A stretch of 64,000 bases of DNA, from the NCBI GenBank assembly GCA_900660155.1, contig CABFPE010001106.1, forward strand, positions 1-64,000, read 5' to 3'. Below, piece after piece: positions 45,906 to 59,395 of the stretch. Origin of the DNA: Hofstenia miamia (taxonomy: Eukaryota; Xenacoelomorpha; Acoela; Hofsteniidae). Numbering within the stretch: the stretch's first letter is position 1; every line of letters starts with the position of its first letter. The position numbers were made by a program, and so were the translations under genes. A model generated the notes under the pieces. It was not told the DNA's origin, made no database searches, and was given only the letters and a program-made list of their open reading frames with translations.

Positions 45906-48671
45906 TTGTTGAAGAGGTGAAAAGGCATTCTTTTAATTTTTCATTAATTTTCTAAATTTACAATTAATTCATTAAAAATTCAGCCCCTACATTTTCCCAA
46001 TGTAAAAATTGAATATCTCATTTAATTCCTTGTAAATACTACACGTAAATACATGTAATAAGTATTCTTGAATCTCAGCCATTAAAATGACAAAATTCAT
46101 TATTTTAATTCCTAAACTGGTATTTTTTTCATTTTTTTTAAAAAAGGGACAGGCATTAATGAAGCATAATTCGTTTAAAGGGAAGTATTTTAAACGCCAA
46201 AATAATTTTTTTTAATCTTTTTGTTTAGCTTTTTCCAATTCGGAAGTTTTCCATTAAAGCTTTATATTTCTATTCCTAACCTTGGAATTGGTATTAACAT
46301 TTGATAAATTATTTCTATAAATTACCATAAAAGAATAAACAAAGGGAAATTTACCCCAGGGTCCTAATCCCCAATCTTTTCCAAGCAGGTTATATTTTAC
46401 TACCCCCCGTTAATCTATTCTTTATTTTTCTAAAATAATTTTCCTGTTTGGGGGTCCGGTAAAGAAATAAATTTGGAGGAGTTGGTTAGGAATTTGTAGC
46501 AAACATTTCTTCTAATTTTTTTAATTATTTTTTTTTTCCGAAATTCTTTTGATTAAACCAATCAAAATAAAATTTGAAAAAAGGTTGGGGACTTCCAACC
46601 ATCCCACATTTCATTGACATTGTATTTTTTAGTTAAATGTCTATCTCCTTTTTGTACTCTTTTTCATATTATATTATAATAGTTTTCAAATACTCTTAAG
46701 CTATCAAAAATCACATTAAAATCCCATTAAAAACCGGTTAGAAATAATTGCAACTAAGTTGAAAAAAAAATCGTTAAAAACTCGTTACAAATATTCTTAT
46801 CATTTCATTTGTGTTTATTGTTTGCTTACTTGCAACTTAATTCCAACAAGTGTTTTCTAAGTTAGACTTAAATGATTAATGAATTTTGAATATTTTTCAA
46901 AATATTATTCTATCATTAGATTAATATTTTATTTAAAATTTTAATTGAGATTTGATAAAAAATGCATGAAATTTTTTGAGGGAATACATTAACATTTACT
47001 TTGGAAATATAGTGCTTTTTATGATTATTTTTCAAAGTGTAATTAAATATTGATGTAGCAATAAAATAAGATAAGAACCACATAATGCAGATTTTATCAA
47101 TAATTTTGTAGCAATATGGAGTATATATAGTAGAACATCCATTGCAATAAAACACTATTTTTTGATAATAAAAGTAAATAATATTATGACTACTTGCAAG
47201 GTTTTGTAGTAATGCTCATGTGTTTATAATGTTTAAAGAGCGTTTAATTATTCACGGTATCAAATAACTAGAAAAAGAAAAATAGCATTACAGAACATAA
47301 TCTATATTATATATTCATCAATGAGATAGTTACTTTTTAAAAATGCACAATAATGTAGAAGAGGTGCTTTATTGTGGGATATCAGAATTTATAAATATTT
47401 TTTTTATTAAAAATAGAAAAACTTGACATTTTTATGAATAAATAAATATATAACTTTAAATTATGCCAAGTTCAATTAATTTACTAATTGTATGAAATTT
47501 TTTAATTTTGATATAAAAATATTATTACTAATATTAATATAACAGTTCTTTGAATATTTTCAAAAGTTTTGTATTTAAGAAGCTTATGAGATTTTTACGC
47601 AATTTGATTTGAAAGTTTAAAAATTGGGATTTGATTTGAAAACCGTGCTTCCAACCAACGTTTTATTATTATAATTATAGATCTATTAAGAATCATGCGA
47701 TAACAATGCTATTACGTTGTGAAAAATAAGTTTAAAAATAGTTACAAAATGATAAAGAAACTGCACGATTTAAACAATTTAATAATGTATTTGTATAAAA
47801 GTTTTCAATTAATTTTGATATATTTTTATATGCAATTAAAAACCAATTAAGTCTTTAAAAAAGCAAAGATCTGATGAACAAGAACACACGAATTTGAATT
47901 AAAACTGCATTGGTTGAGTTATATAAAAGTGCATTTGGAATAATTCTAAAAAGCTAATATTTACAGATGCTGAGATTCAACCCTTACATGAAAGCGAAAA
48001 ACGCAGAAGTAAAATGAATTGTTGATAATATTTAAGATGGCACACATGAGAGATAGTACCTGTGGAAAAATAAATAAGTTAGGTATACAGGTTAAAATAA
48101 AATCATAGAAATATTCCAATTATAAAATAATCAATTTCATCAACAAATTTCACCAAGTTCAAATAATATATTGAAATTATTTTACTCTATATGAATACTT
48201 ATTAATAAAATATTGATATAATACCATAATGTATTAATGCTTTGTACAGCCTATAGTTTTAATTAATATGATCTGTACAATAGAGAAGGTTGAAAGTGCT
48301 TAAAACTTTTCTAAAATTAAGAAACACAGAGAGAACTTAATAAAAATAATATTGTTAAAAATGTAGTCACTGTTACTGAATTATCAAACATGCCAGAATG
48401 AATTTTTTACTTATGTGATTGTTGCAAAGCCATTATTATAAATATCAGAGATGCTTCATTTTTAATTTAATAATAAAGGTGACCTTAAAAAAGGAGTCTA
48501 AACTGAGCACCTATGCTCAAGGATAACCAAGTAATATTTCTAAATTCTTTTGTAATTGTGAATTTCAGCATTATTAAGCCAATATATATATGAAAATTTT
48601 ATTTTTTTCGAAAATTTTAGCTTTACATAATTGATTGTAATTATTAAATAATTTATAAAGAACAATTTTAG
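45906..48671. other. AT-rich sequence, probably COE first intron or upstream region
   Basis: No exon recognised. If the 45.26-kb exon is real, this is intron 1 (45283-48671, about 3.4 kb); otherwise it is 5' flank or a 5' UTR intron. Confidence 0.35.
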
Positions 48672-48825
48672 CATTGGTCTTGCTCGTGCCCACTATGAAA
48701 AACAACCACCCAGTAATTTAAGGAAGAGCAACTTTTTCCATTTTGTAGTCGCCCTATACGATCGTTCCGGCCAGCCAATCGAAATCGAACGAACCGCCTT
48801 CATCGACTTTGTTGAAAAAGACGAG
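48672..48825 (+). CDS. COE exon with the [15 protein letters not shown] segment
   Basis: Begins in phase 2 after TTTTAG and ends in phase 0 at FVEKDE before donor GTAACT. It covers the first strands of the DNA-binding domain and is the most conserved part of the family, so the call is secure. A minus-strand frame over the same bases is a shadow. Confidence 0.95.
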
Positions 48826-50425
48826 GTAACTATAGTAAAACCCTATACAAGCATTCTTGAATTTCTTAGATCGATTCAGAGAAGACGAACAATGGCATTC
48901 ACTACAGGGTACAAGTGTTGTACGCCAACGGTAAGATCCATTGTACAATGTTCAATATATTTTCAGTGAATCATCACAGGTCAATAAATATATATAAAAA
49001 TTAATTACCTGTCTGACTGGAAATAAAATGCAACGTTGCATCAACAAATTACATTGAAATCAACATTGACAAAGTAACATCGAATTTAATGCTTTTGGAA
49101 GCAGTTGGTGATTATCAACAAAAATATTCTGATAAAAAATTTTTTAATTCTATGGTCATATTAAGGATCAAACTAAATAGTCATTCTATAAAATTTGTAG
49201 CCGATTGCAAATGTTAAGCAGCGTCTAGGGATTATGAACTTCCAACAAGATTTGATGACCAATACCAAAGAAAAATTCTATTTCAACATTCCCCTTTTAG
49301 TAAAAACATTTATGATCAGCAAACTATCTCTTAATATGATTACTCGGCCCATTTGTGGGTTTCGATTGTAAGCCTGCTAAATGCTTAAAAAATTTTTTAA
49401 CTTTTGGAGTTTTGCTACTCAAAGCAAAAAGTGATCTGGAATTTTCAATACTGAACAAAACCGGACTGATACATTCAAGTTTTTCGGAGGGTTTTTCGAA
49501 TCTATTGAAATATTAAGCTCAGATAAGAGCTTATATATGCATAGGCCTATATATATATATATATATATATAAATTTCTGCGATCTGTATACTGAATTTCC
49601 TGATCAGTTATACAGTATACATTTATAGTATTCACATAAATTTGGAAATATGTATTGAAATAAAAAAGAATGATCTATTATTTAACTCTGCATAAAATCT
49701 TAGGAAAATCTACGACGGAAATGACCGCAATATTTCAGGACCGGACCACTTCCAGCTATGTTGTTAGGATGAAACACCCAAGTGTCAATTCTGACATTTA
49801 AAATAGTCTGAACACTGTGTATAAGTCTTGTAAAAAAACGTGTTAAAACCCAATGACGAATGTTAGATGAAACAGGGCCAACGGTATGAGAGATAAATGT
49901 TGACGGTGATTTTTAGTGTTGGTATTGGGATTGATAATATAATTGAATTAAGAGTTAATTCCATTAAAAGATGTTACAGTGGTAAGTTTTAAAACTATCT
50001 CTTAATTCAATTTAAGCGAAGGAAGTGAATGAATGAAACTGTAATCAATGCCGTTTAACAGAGATTCTCTACAAAATGCAGCGTAATGCGTAGCCTCAAC
50101 CTCTGTTAGAATTAAAATAATTATGCATCTTTTGACACAGAAAGAGAGCTATGGGACCAGTCCAGTACCTCGTAATTTAAACCATAAACAGATGCTGCAA
50201 CAATGCTATGAACTCGCATCATAAATTTCTACAACAAAGCTACGTGACTCCGAGTGCACAATCCCATAAACATTTGATAAAATCCATATAAGCAACGTTC
50301 AATTGTCATAACTACAAACATTACATCAATATCTCGAAAAAACCTTTAATTAATGAAAAGCCTCAAAAATAGAGAATATCTAGTTATATTTTGTAACTTT
50401 AATCTAGAAGAGAAATACCTTTCAA

Positions 50426-50462
<37 letters not shown>

Positions 50463-53400
50463 CTGTGTGTGTACTGGAGCTTTATACTATGGATTATTTC
50501 GTAGCGACATGTAGAACAACAGCGCGACAGATGTTCCATTATATACAGCACCACCATTTCTTGCATACATGTTTAGACACTTAAAATACAGATTTGTGTA
50601 AAATGAAATTTTTAAAAGTTATAACTTTTTTTCAAAAAATTTCATAGTATAAATCATGTGTCTGGAGAACCAGTATAAATAATCACATGCGTATACAGCG
50701 CCAGCATATATAGACATATATTTATATATATATATATATATATATATAAACATCCATTCGGTTTCACCATATGAAATCGTTATAAGAAATGTGGTTTAAA
50801 ACCAAGACAAAATTAAAATACTAATAATGAGTTTTAATTTGTGATCAGTTTTAAAATTAATTAACAATATTTGGGTGATAAACATTTTTAAGTGAGTTTT
50901 GCTTTTATAAGCTCAACAATTGGAAACACTCGGAAATATATTTGAAAAAGTATTAATAATTGCATTTTAGGAATCAGACAGGAACAAGACATATATGTGC
51001 GACTTATCGACTCTGTCTCGAAAGCACCCATCAAATACGAAGGTCAGGATAAGAATCCAGAGATGTGCAGAGTTCTCCTCACACATGAAGTTATGTGTAG
51101 GTACGTATACAACTTAAATATAAAATCATAAAATAACATTATAAATTTATATTGGTGCACATGGTGAGCGGTGTACTTGATTTAGAAAGTTTTTAAACCA
51201 ATGAAGTCGGCAACATATCGGCAAAAACGAAATCTTTGCTCAATGGCGATGGTGCGCTGTCAATCACTGATGGCCACTTATAAAAGCTTAGTAATAACAC
51301 GGATGGTTTGATAGCGATTTAGAAATTCAAAATCGATATTTCTTTACGAGCCACGAGTTAACAGCGACGCGTAACCCCAAAGGGACTTCGCAAAGCAAAT
51401 AACCAGAAATAGAATTCATATAACTGAAAACCAAAATATACACCAATTTTATTGCATCAAACGCAGCGTTTGCACAGCGTAACCCATAATTAATTAAATA
51501 TTGAAAAAATAAATGCAAAAATAAATTTGGTACATTCGCTTTCATACATGACTAAATCCAGACAGCCGTGAGAACATTGGAATTCATCATAAGACTCCTT
51601 AATAGTAATATATATTTAATTTTTTGAATTTGAGCGTTAACCAAGTGATGAACACGTTTTAAAATCATAAAAAATCTGTGGCATTTCGCGATTTTGGAAA
51701 AGATGATTGTTATAGTTGTTAATTAATACAATTTATAAATAAGCACATACTTGAAATGCATTGAATAATTTTTTTCTGGTAAATAAAGTCTATATTGCGT
51801 ATATGGAGTCTTTGACAAAAATGTTGAGAATCCCGAAAAAAATTAAATCAAAAAATGGCGTCACCAAGACTAGCATTTGAAAGAGAAAGTAAATATTTTT
51901 ACGATTTGGAAAAGTAGAGAAAGAAACCCGCGTCGCTACCAAAAACAACATTGTCACACTTTTCAATTGCGTCATGTTCATTAAGGGATAAATTCATTTT
52001 CCACAAAGTGGGAGGTCTAACATTTGAAGGTAAAAAAATTAATAATTGAAAAGCTGCGTAATGGAATAAAATGCATTTCGGCGTGTAACTACTTAAAGAT
52101 CGCTCAATCAAAAACAAATAACCTAATGAAAACTCAGGAAATTAATATATCGATTTTATAGCATTTGAAATAAAAAGTTTAGTCCGCGGGAGTATGGCAT
52201 GCGTTGAATTAATGATTAAATTGGTAAATTATGGATAACCAATTATATGAATGCTTTTCTAATGGAGGGAAAATACAAGCAATTATACAGTAATGAATAT
52301 GGCAGAAATTGTATTATTAATAATTGATCAATTAATATTTTTAATCAATAAAAGAGCATTATGATCGATTCATCGCAACAAATGATTAAATTTTTTGTCA
52401 CAAATTTATTAGCAAAGTAGGGAAAATAATTAACTAAGCCAAATAAGAACAAAACAAATAGGAAAATTGTACAATAAACTAAATTAAAATGCTTACATAA
52501 TAATGCCAGCGTTTTAACTTGAAATAAATTGCACTTAAATTTCAGAAAGTCAACTGCCATGTACACGTACGATTAGCAATACAAATTTTTTACACAATTT
52601 TTTAATGTCATTAAATATGATAATTTAGGATTTTAATCATAAATGACATTTTTATACTGGACTAGTGAAAATATGAGTAACAGTCCAAACCATTCAGTAC
52701 TTAACCTTAAAATGACAACTAACAAAAGTCGATTTTCAAATTGTTGGTACATTTCTTAAAACTATACATTAAATTTTAATTAATTGGCAAGAAGTTTCGG
52801 AATTTACTGTGAGGTCCAATAGACCCCAATTGTCATCAGAAGGTTAACTAATAATTTCAAAATTTTGAGTGAAATTTTTTGAAACTACGTTAATGGCAAT
52901 TTCGATTACTCTAATAAAAAACTCAATACTTTCTTCACAAAAAACGTTTTTAATACCAATATAGTGTATAAAATCTCAACGGAAATTAAAATACTGGGCG
53001 CATAAAATTACTAAAAAACTAACACGGTTGCAAATAGAAATTTGTGTTTATGGATATACTTAATACAAAAACTACAAGTGTTACTACATTAAAACTCATT
53101 TTAAGAAATTTGATGAAAAAAGAATATTCCGCTAGACATTGTTTAGACCGATTAAGTGTGGTATTTATTATAACGCATTTTGAAAATCAGGTTGCAAAAC
53201 AAGTGCTTTTTCGGCATTACAATTACATGTAGGCTCTAGCAACACATTAATTCTTGTACTCGACACTAATAAATTAAAAAGGTACAACAATTTTAGTATT
53301 TATAGAGCGAAATCGCTGAAACGGAAGCGATTTACAATTCCCAAAAGTACAATTCATATTAACTATAAAATATATCTAGAAAGCAATTCACATTTATGAA

Positions 53401-53557
53401 ATAGTAAACTATGTATAAAAAATTATTATGCCATTGTGTATTAATGCAATCCTAACTTTTGCAAACATTCTAAACCTGTTCATTTTAGTCGATGCTGCGA
53501 TAAGAAAAGTTGTGGAAATCGTAATGAAACACCCAGCGATCCGGTGATAATCGACAG
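48672..53557 (+). CDS. COE/EBF (Collier/Olf-1/EBF) transcription factor, N-terminal part of gene
   Basis: Four plus-strand exons with GT-AG junctions and matching phases (48672-48825, 48870-48930, 50971-51100, 53489-53557) encode about 138 residues of the COE DNA-binding domain. Landmarks in order: [101 protein letters not shown]. The H-x3-C-x2-C-x5-C zinc knuckle of the family ([14 protein letters not shown]) is intact across the last junction. COE proteins are dimeric regulators of neuronal and mesodermal differentiation. The next expected exon (FFLKFFLKCNQN...), the IPT/TIG domain and the helix-loop-helix are not found before the palindrome centre, so the gene is incomplete here. Introns are 44, 2,040 and 2,388 bp. 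Confidence 0.95.
48826..48869 (+). other. 44-bp intron of the COE gene
   Basis: Donor GTAACT, acceptor TTTCTTAG. Removal joins EKDE to [13 protein letters not shown] in frame, exactly as expected for COE. This is close to the lower size limit for animal introns. Confidence 0.9.
48870..48930 (+). CDS. COE exon [20 protein letters not shown]
   Basis: A 61-base exon ending in phase 1 before donor GTAAGA. It matches the COE segment that precedes the QDxYVRLIDS strand. Confidence 0.94.
49548..49571. repeat. (AT)n microsatellite
   Basis: About 12 AT units inside a COE intron. Confidence 0.85.
50429..50457. repeat. (AT)n microsatellite with GT tail
   Basis: About 14 AT units followed by GTGTCTGTGTGTGT, inside a COE intron. 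Confidence 0.85.
50723..50750. repeat. (AT)n microsatellite
   Basis: About 13 AT units inside a COE intron. Confidence 0.85.
50971..51100 (+). CDS. COE exon with YVRLIDS and [16 protein letters not shown]
   Basis: Starts after TGCATTTTAG and completes a Gly codon. It ends in phase 2 within the Ser of the zinc knuckle before donor GTACGT. It carries the His and first Cys of the knuckle. Confidence 0.95.
51101..53488 (+). other. COE intron (2,388 bp)
   Basis: AT-rich, with no nested exon recognised. Several 60-75-codon minus-strand frames here have the composition of chance frames. Confidence 0.85.
53489..53557 (+). CDS. COE exon [20 protein letters not shown]
   Basis: A 69-base exon following CATTTTAG. 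It completes the zinc knuckle and ends VIID plus two bases of Arg, with donor GTATGT. The boundary matches the known COE exon end after VIIDR. Confidence 0.95.
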
Positions 53558-54742
53558 GTATGTATCTACTATATTCTATACCAGAATTGGGTCTTTGTGC
53601 GATTGTCTACAAGACATAAAAGTCATGAAAGTTTCTTAATTAGGCGGATACAAGCCAAGCCTGTACTCAATAAGTTAAATAAGTGTGATTTTTTAAATGA
53701 GGCTCGCAGAAGACAGTTATAGGTCAGAAAGAGCGAAATAAACTAGGGGCCATAAATCAGCACAGCATTTATGGCGCTGTTATTCTCCGCAATTAAACAG
53801 CCACAGTTAAAACTGTGATATACAGTTTATAATCTCACTTCAGAATAAGTCAGTGATTTATTGGAAAATAAAAACTATAAGCATCTCGCGAAATTGATTT
53901 CGATATGGATTTCGGAACAGTAGCGGCATAATATCTGCCATGTAAACACAACTTTCAAACTAAGATCGTCAATTAACGCAGACAATTAAGGTTCAATAAA
54001 TATTTGATAACACCTTCCACCCATGATTACCATCAAATTATTTTCTGCTAAGCATTCTATATTTCTGTCTAATACCAATTTTAATATATATGTATATATA
54101 TCATTTCAATAAAAAATGGATGTGCAATGAAATTGGAGAACTATATCAAATACGGCAGAGTTTTAAGAAGTATATACCAACATTCTCTAAAAAAACCATT
54201 CAATTTGTGTTGACATCCATACAACATGCGTCATAGCTAAAAACTATTGAAATGTGCGGCAAAAATTGCGATATTGCGCAGCGCAAAAAGTCCGGTTTTG
54301 GCTTACATATTTTGAAGAAAGGTTTTTATATTTTGCTGCCCTTCACAATTTCGGAAAATTTTTAAATCGATAAATAACTATAATGAACTACTTTATCGTA
54401 AATTCAGGTAAAAATTACAAGAAAAAAATTGAAAATGACACTTATGCTAAAAGAGGATGAGGGGGTTGAATAGGCAGAATTATGAAATTGTTGATGAGTG
54501 AAGGTAAATGACGGTTGTAAATTCAGCCTCAATTAGGACGAAGCAGGAGAGTAATAAAGCAGACAGTAAAGAGTTTGACAAGAGTCGCCAGCGGTTTATG
54601 TGTTAGTTATATAATTGAATTTAGCGTTCAGAGCAAAGACATTTCTCCAAATCCGCTGTCCATTCTAATTAAGCGCGTGGTAATAGAATTGAGGCTAATT
54701 TAAGACAAACTGTGATGCAAACATCGCAAATGCACGTGAATT
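53558..54742 (+). other. Downstream COE intron, possible regulatory blocks
   Basis: No next COE exon. Two segments (about 53700-53850 and from 54540 on, running into the palindrome) have raised GC content and contain homeodomain-type cores (AATTAAAC, TTTATGGC, GCTAATTTAAG) without long frames. Introns of COE genes often hold conserved enhancers, so these are reasonable candidates only. Confidence 0.35.
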
Positions 54743-56453
54743 AAGGACCAGTGGGTGTCATGCTCCGAGTTGTACCAAGGGACTGTTTAAGCTAATTAGA
54801 CGACAATGGTGTACCGGCTCTTTAAAGGCCTGATTTCGATTTAAGGCTTTTATAATGATTGGTTAATTAATCAGGAATGGTAGAAGTTGTGAGGGAATTC
54901 AGCTACACAAAGCAAGAAGACACCTGGAAAGTCGTTAAATAACGGGAAAATAGGTGGGAATCGGACGTAGACAAGATATATAATTACAACTTACTAACCG
55001 GTAATTCCAACCAAATTATGCAAAACGGGGTGGTTTAATTAATTAACATTTACGGGTGGCTAAATTAACTGTGAATCTGTTCCGTTGAGTAGCATGAAAA
55101 AATTAAAACAAAAATCATTCTTACATGTCATTAGATGACGAGAGACACGCCTTTCTTAATTATTAACTTATAGAAAATAAACATATTCAAAATGTTATAT
55201 CGATACTGGAATTATTAACTGAAATCTAGAGATTTTTTGTTTATTGATAAAACTGTTTTTTGCCATTGACATTTAAGTCAAAAGTGTGTTGGTGGAGCTT
55301 TGACATTTTTTTCTATATTCGCCCATGCTAATACTTTTTTTAATTATATTCTATTTCTAAAGAACTTCAAAACTACTTAAAGGTTTAATTCCCAAACAGG
55401 AAACGCTTTAGGCAAAAAAGATGTTTTTCAGCCTCAGTTTTTAAGCAAATTTAAAATATTAGCTTGATTGTAGAATTGAAGTCAATTTTTAAGTATTCTC
55501 TCAAGATGGGAACCGATTGCACAAAAACTTGAAAAAATAAAAATACTAAAACAGTCTTTTACACGGCGTAGAAATTTTTGCATTCAACACCACGTAAGTA
55601 ACTCAGAAATGTGGATAGACTGCATCACGTTTATCGGATATGCCATAATTAAGTACATCATAAATGCCATTATTGTGTGTAAACTAATAAAGAAAGTTAG
55701 TATGTTTTAAAACATTGTTTTAAGCGTTTCAAACGTGATTTGTAAAAAAAATTTTTGCCAACAATGTAAGAAGGAAAATTGGTGATTTTATGTTGCCTAA
55801 ATGATTATAAATTTCTAAACAATTTCGTCATAAAATGCACTTTAGTTTTTAATTTATTGGGCGGATAATAATGAAGTGTAAAGAATAGTTTTGGATAAGC
55901 GATAGTAAACTACTCCAATGGGTATTGTAATTATAAAATAGGTATGTGTGATTATATGCATACGCTCGGGTGGCTCAGGTGCGAGGGCCTGAGATGAAGA
56001 TTAATTAATACTGACGGTTGAGACAGCACGCGAGCGGTTGCCTCAATTTCTAATTCCACTAACTTTGGCGGAAAAAATAAAATTACTGATTCGTAAAAAA
56101 TTCCCGCCATCCACAACTCGTTTATACTGTCAGCCGAATTAGCTACCTCATCCTCTGATAGCATTAAAAAATAATTCTCAATATTTATTTAGCAATAAAA
56201 GACGCAAATGAGATTATTCCTAAATATTTTAATAGACAATTAAAAAATGCACAACGGGAAAGCCGCTGGTTAAATCAACTTAAAAATTCTTTCCGATTTC
56301 ATCACATACCTCCAGCCAACCGTTAAATAAAAACAGACTCAAATGTAAATCCCAAATAGATAAATAGGAAGCTTGAATTAAAAAAAAATTATGACTCCCA
56401 CCAAGTAAAACCCTAATATAAATTAAATAAGAAAATCGAAAATTGTGTATATT

Positions 56454-56702
56454 CAGTGGCGCGTTTAGAGGGGGCGACTGCCCCCTCCCTTTTGGGGCCA
56501 ACTGCGAACACTTAAGAAAAATATTCTATTTTCCTCAAAATAGTTCACGTTAATTCAAGATGCTATCAATCGATTTGCTGCTAAAAACAGACGATTGCAT
56601 TTTGTGTACGGTTATTTTTGTTCAAAAAACTATTTTTTGTAATTTTTTTCTGTAAAAATGGGTGTCAGCCCCCCCGTTTTAAAAATCCTAAACGTGCCAC
56701 TG
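56454..56702. mobile_element. hAT-type MITE, 249 bp (left palindrome arm)
   Basis: The left end CAGTGGCGCGTTTAGAGGGG pairs with the right end CCTAAACGTGCCACTG. The flanking octamers TGTATATT and CGTATATT match at 7 of 8 positions. Subterminal G- and C-runs resemble the other hAT MITEs here. Confidence 0.8.
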
Positions 56703-58692
56703 CGTATATTTACAAATAAATTCACAAATAAACATTCACACATACTATCTGTCGAAAAACATATAAAAGTAGTTATATTTTCTTCTTAACTGGACGATAC
56801 TTTTAACAAAATAAACTACCTGGTAAAAATTAGACGAGTAAAAATATGAAATCAAAATTTAGTTAGAAAACTATAGGTTATTCATATTAAAAGATTAAAA
56901 AATTAAAATCACTTAGTAATGGAATTCTGGTGTCCGCCGATCTTTAATATGTACAATGCAAGTCACTATAAAAATTATGATGCACTCTAATAATTAAAAT
57001 TTATCTATAGCCCTTTCAGTTTTATAGCAATGCTGATTAGTTATTTAATACATTTTAATATAAATATATCCAAGATATGTAGATTCAATCTTTAAAAAAA
57101 TTGTCGGAACTTGAAATTATGGACAATATTTGGTTTCAGGTTAACATTTAAGAATCCGTAAAAATATATATAACAAATAAAAAATATTTAATGATGTTTA
57201 AAAAACGCGTAATTTTTTTCGCAAATTCATGCACCATTAAATTTTTGTCATTCATAAATTGAGAACGGCTGAATAGCAGTCGCCCAACCCCAGTTAGAGA
57301 GCAGTGAGGCATGGCCTGGGAAAGAGAACAATTTAGACTTTGTGAAGGCAAGTACAAAGGTGTAAGTATAATTTGATGGAATCCTTCTCTACAGGTACAC
57401 AAGTTGGTATAAATGAAGGAGATTTGGTTGAATAACAACTAATGAAATAGTTTCACAGTTGAGAAAAACGTAAAGAAGTCATCACCACACGCTCATTGGG
57501 CTAAGAAAAGCGGTGGATTATTTGAGAGAAGTATGCGCGCACCTGAACCCACCGATTTTAAGAGTACGACTCAATAAACTAATAAAAAATGAAGCAGATT
57601 TTATAACACTCACGATTCTCTCATTAACGGCGAATGTATGGCGCGTAGATGGGAGCGCGAGGCAATATGGCCAGCTAATTTACTGAAAAGACATGCATTT
57701 ATATCCTTAAATTTATAGCATCATCCGTTGTTGTCAAAGGTTCAACTTCACGGAAAGCTACAAATCCAAGACTTAAAAAAAGCCATACATTCTAATAACC
57801 ACATTTTGCCTCTGGGACTATTTCTTATAATCACAAATAATAGAGGCATTGTAGGTTTAATAGAATTTTCAACCGAATACCTGTTCACTGATTTTTTCGA
57901 CAATCTGTTTAAAAGACTGATCTCTGATAAATTAACAGATTTCAATCAAAAGTCATACTCTGAAATCGTAAAAGAAAATATCACATTTTAAACATCAGTA
58001 CGAGGGGGGGGGGCATAACAAAACATACGTTGCAGGGTAAAAAAATCAATTAAAAAAAACCTGAAGTAGGCCATATTGATTTACTGAGCCCTATGATTTT
58101 TTGAAAAAATCACTTCACATTTGCAGCAGTGGTGGACATGGACTGAATATGTAGGAAAATTTTTCGACACATCAAATTTGTTGATTAATTTCAATTTATT
58201 CATTTTATTGAAGTTTCATTAGCCTTTTTTAGCACAATCTAACCAAAATAGAAAAATACAAAATCAAATTTTAATAGTTTTGTTTGTTCTGATAAATTTT
58301 CGTCAACCGTAATTTACTGAATTCAGGGCTAGCCGTGTTCATCACCGATTAACAACGCCTGTTTTCTCATTATTGGCGCATATAGCACCACTTTAGTGAT
58401 CAAAATTTAGTCGAGGCTTGCTTAAACAAATCTGTCAAATAAACGTTAATACTAAAAAGCCTTCGGCCTACACCATATTCGTATAATCACATTATTATAA
58501 AGCGCAAGCTAAATACATTTTGCGTTTAATCAACCGGCCATCTTTTAAGTTATTACTTTATTAATTTGAAGGGTTCGCAGTTTCACTGGTGATATTCGAT
58601 AAATGAAATTCAATTGCAGAGCTATCATAAGATTATCTCCTCGCAGTAATTGCTTTCAAACTGGGATGAGAGATTAAATTAATTGAATAAGA

Positions 58693-58693
58693 N
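58693..58693. other. Ambiguous base N, mirrored at 60040
   Basis: A single N lies between AATAAGA and GTTATTTTG. Its mirror partner in the other arm is also N. Two independent loci would not be expected to have an undetermined base at the same mirrored position. Confidence 0.95.
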
Positions 58694-58792
58694 GTTATTT
58701 TGTACTGACGATGAGTGGAGACACTCGAAACATCTATACATAAAATATTTCTTGTTTTCTACAATGAATAGTTGAAGCACACTTTGTATACA

Positions 58793-58795
<3 letters not shown>

Positions 58796-58829
<34 letters not shown>
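58796..58829. repeat. (AT)n microsatellite (left arm)
   Basis: About 16 AT units directly outside the Tc1/mariner-like left end. It is mirrored at about 59904-59937. Confidence 0.9.
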
Positions 58830-58832
<3 letters not shown>

Positions 58833-59337
58833 TGCTGTGCAAAAGTTCTCGGACATTTGAAAAAAATTTTTACAGTGATGAACACTATAGCTTTGATTTT
58901 TTGCAATTGGGTAAATTTTAGCATTGTGAATTCAAATTTCTCCTCAATTTTTATATAGGCAATTTAATTTTCATCCTATGACCCTATAAAGGGGCCCTCT
59001 AAAACTATGCATGGTATGTAAAATATCACACAAAAATCGTATTAAGCATGAAACACTTAGTATATTCACAATTTTTTGTAAGAATTTATTCAGAAATTTC
59101 TGAAATATTGGTCAACAAATATTGTACAAATTTTTGACATTGTACGGTTACGAACACTACAATCTCGTTTTTTGAACCTAAGCTAGCGTTCTATTTATAA
59201 CCCTATTGCTAAGAAAATTACACGCTATTTCATTGGCAAACAAACTTTTAAGTTCCACCAATAACACAAACGTAATCAAAGCATATGTTTGCAGATATTA
59301 GTGACTTATTTGAACTAATACAAATGGGGATATACAT

Positions 59338-59395
<58 letters not shown>

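Larger units (their letters stand above)
54743..59366 (+). repeat. Left arm of a near-perfect palindrome (about 4.62 kb)
   Basis: The sequence is the reverse complement of 59367-64000. Mirror positions sum to 118,743 outside 58,693 and 118,733 inside it. I compared several stretches and the mirrored open frames and found only one difference: a 10-base segment (TCCAATAACA in the right arm's mirror) missing beside the N at 58,693. The right arm reaches the window edge, so the palindrome probably continues. All open frames in this arm appear again on the opposite strand of the other arm and none looks like a gene. Confidence 0.95.

Noticed and set aside
48754-48948. 64-codon minus-strand frame
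   Set aside because: Antisense shadow of two COE exons.
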